The translations under genes and the position numbers were made by a program. From NCBI GenBank assembly GCA_030595525.1, contig JAUVDD010000101.1:1-6334 (forward strand): a DNA stretch of 6,334 bases. The letters are read 5' to 3'. Below are positions 6,025 to 6,334 of this stretch, in pieces; positions within the stretch are counted from its first letter, which is position 1, and each line of letters begins with the position of its first letter. Source of the stretch: Puniceicoccales bacterium. Its GTDB lineage: Bacteria > Verrucomicrobiota > Verrucomicrobiia > Opitutales > Oceanipulchritudinaceae. A model generated the notes under the pieces. The model saw only the letters and a program-made list of their open reading frames with translations, was not told the DNA's origin and ran no database searches.

Positions 6025-6334
6025 TTAAAGAGAGGTGGCTTGGAATGCAGATATTGAGGAAGAAACAAAAGCATTGACCAAATGGAAATCTTTCCTGCCA
6101 TCCTGACCTTCAACACCCGTGTGAACATCGACTCCAGCCGGTTTGACTGAGCAGATGGCCCGAGCCACATTGGCTGGATTAAGACCACCGGCCAAAATGA
6201 TCGGGCGCTTGGCGCATCCAACTAATTCCCTGCTGACATTCCAATCATGTGTCATTCCAGTGGCACCTTCTGCTCCCGTTTCCGGATTGTAGGTATCTGT
6301 AATGAAGGACCAGACGTATGGAGAGAACCGTTTC
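6025..6334 (-). CDS. trpF: Phosphoribosylanthranilate isomerase-like protein (TrpF family), 5' end missing
   Basis: The frame is open from the right window edge to TAA at 6025-6027, giving 102 visible residues, about half of a TrpF (around 205-220). The ATG at 6255 is internal, because conserved sequence continues upstream of it: VWSFITDTYNP (visible 7-17) includes an Asp at position 13 that fits the catalytic general acid of TrpF, and GATGMTHDW (23-31) matches the family's GGTGKTFDW loop. PIILAGGLNPANV (44-56) and GVDVHTGVEGQDGRKD (67-82) are the two phosphate-binding strand/loop segments of the C-terminal half of the TIM barrel. TrpF isomerises phosphoribosylanthranilate to CdRP in tryptophan synthesis. 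The ITDTYNPETGAEG stretch is longer than in textbook TrpF, so this may be a TrpF-like paralogue. The N-terminal half with the catalytic Cys is outside the window. It runs in the same direction as the flavoprotein gene 80 bases downstream. Confidence 0.78.
   Translation of the reverse strand, partial: KRFSPYVWSFITDTYNPETGAEGATGMTHDWNVSRELVGCAKRPIILAGGLNPANVARAICSVKPAGVDVHTGVEGQDGRKDFHLVNAFVSSSISAFQATSL

Noticed and set aside
5835..6221. Open frames on both strands across the gap between the flavoprotein and TrpF-like genes
   Set aside because: Low-complexity translations without recognisable motifs; they overlap well-supported genes in other frames.
6253..6255. ATG as start of the TrpF-like gene
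   Set aside because: Conserved TrpF sequence, including the catalytic Asp segment and the GATG loop, lies upstream of it in the same frame.

Overview
This window carries seven protein-coding genes and almost no non-coding DNA. It looks like a housekeeping segment of a Gram-negative (LPS-making) bacterial chromosome of medium GC. LpxB shows that the organism makes lipid A. HemA, a glutamyl-tRNA reductase, shows that it makes heme by the C5 route. Three features together suggest the Planctomycetes-Verrucomicrobia-Chlamydiae group, perhaps a marine Verrucomicrobiota of the Opitutae/Puniceicoccales type: a Gfo/Idh/MocA dehydrogenase directly before lpxB, a C-terminally short HemA, and a HemH with a cysteine-rich insert. 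That placement is inference from family resemblance, not a computed result.

Left part (1-1968, plus strand): the C-terminal four-fifths of a Gfo/Idh/MocA-family NAD(P)-dependent sugar dehydrogenase, open at the left edge, is followed 6 bases later by lpxB (lipid-A-disaccharide synthase). The pair looks like the end of a lipid A operon. The dehydrogenase is a candidate for a GnnA-type UDP-GlcNAc 3-dehydrogenase.

Right part (1975-6334, minus strand, read right to left): the C-terminal half of a TrpF-like phosphoribosylanthranilate isomerase is open at the right edge. After an 80-base gap comes a renalase-like FAD oxidoreductase, and 64 bases further on a tight three-gene heme block. That block is hemH (ferrochelatase), a HemX/CcsA-type membrane protein and hemA (glutamyl-tRNA reductase), with overlaps of 7 and 11 bases that suggest translational coupling. 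HemA makes the first committed precursor of the pathway, HemH performs the last step (iron insertion), and HemX-type proteins are known to affect HemA levels. The cluster therefore joins entry, exit and a probable control or heme-handling membrane protein. hemA and lpxB converge with only 6 bases between their stop codons, so no separate terminator fits there.

I see no RNA genes, mobile elements, CRISPR arrays or clear promoters or terminators. I found no undescribed multi-gene system. The points most worth a second look are the cysteine-rich insert in ferrochelatase, the renalase-like flavoenzyme at the head of the heme cluster, the possible role of the dehydrogenase in lipid A chemistry, and the shortened HemA C-terminus.
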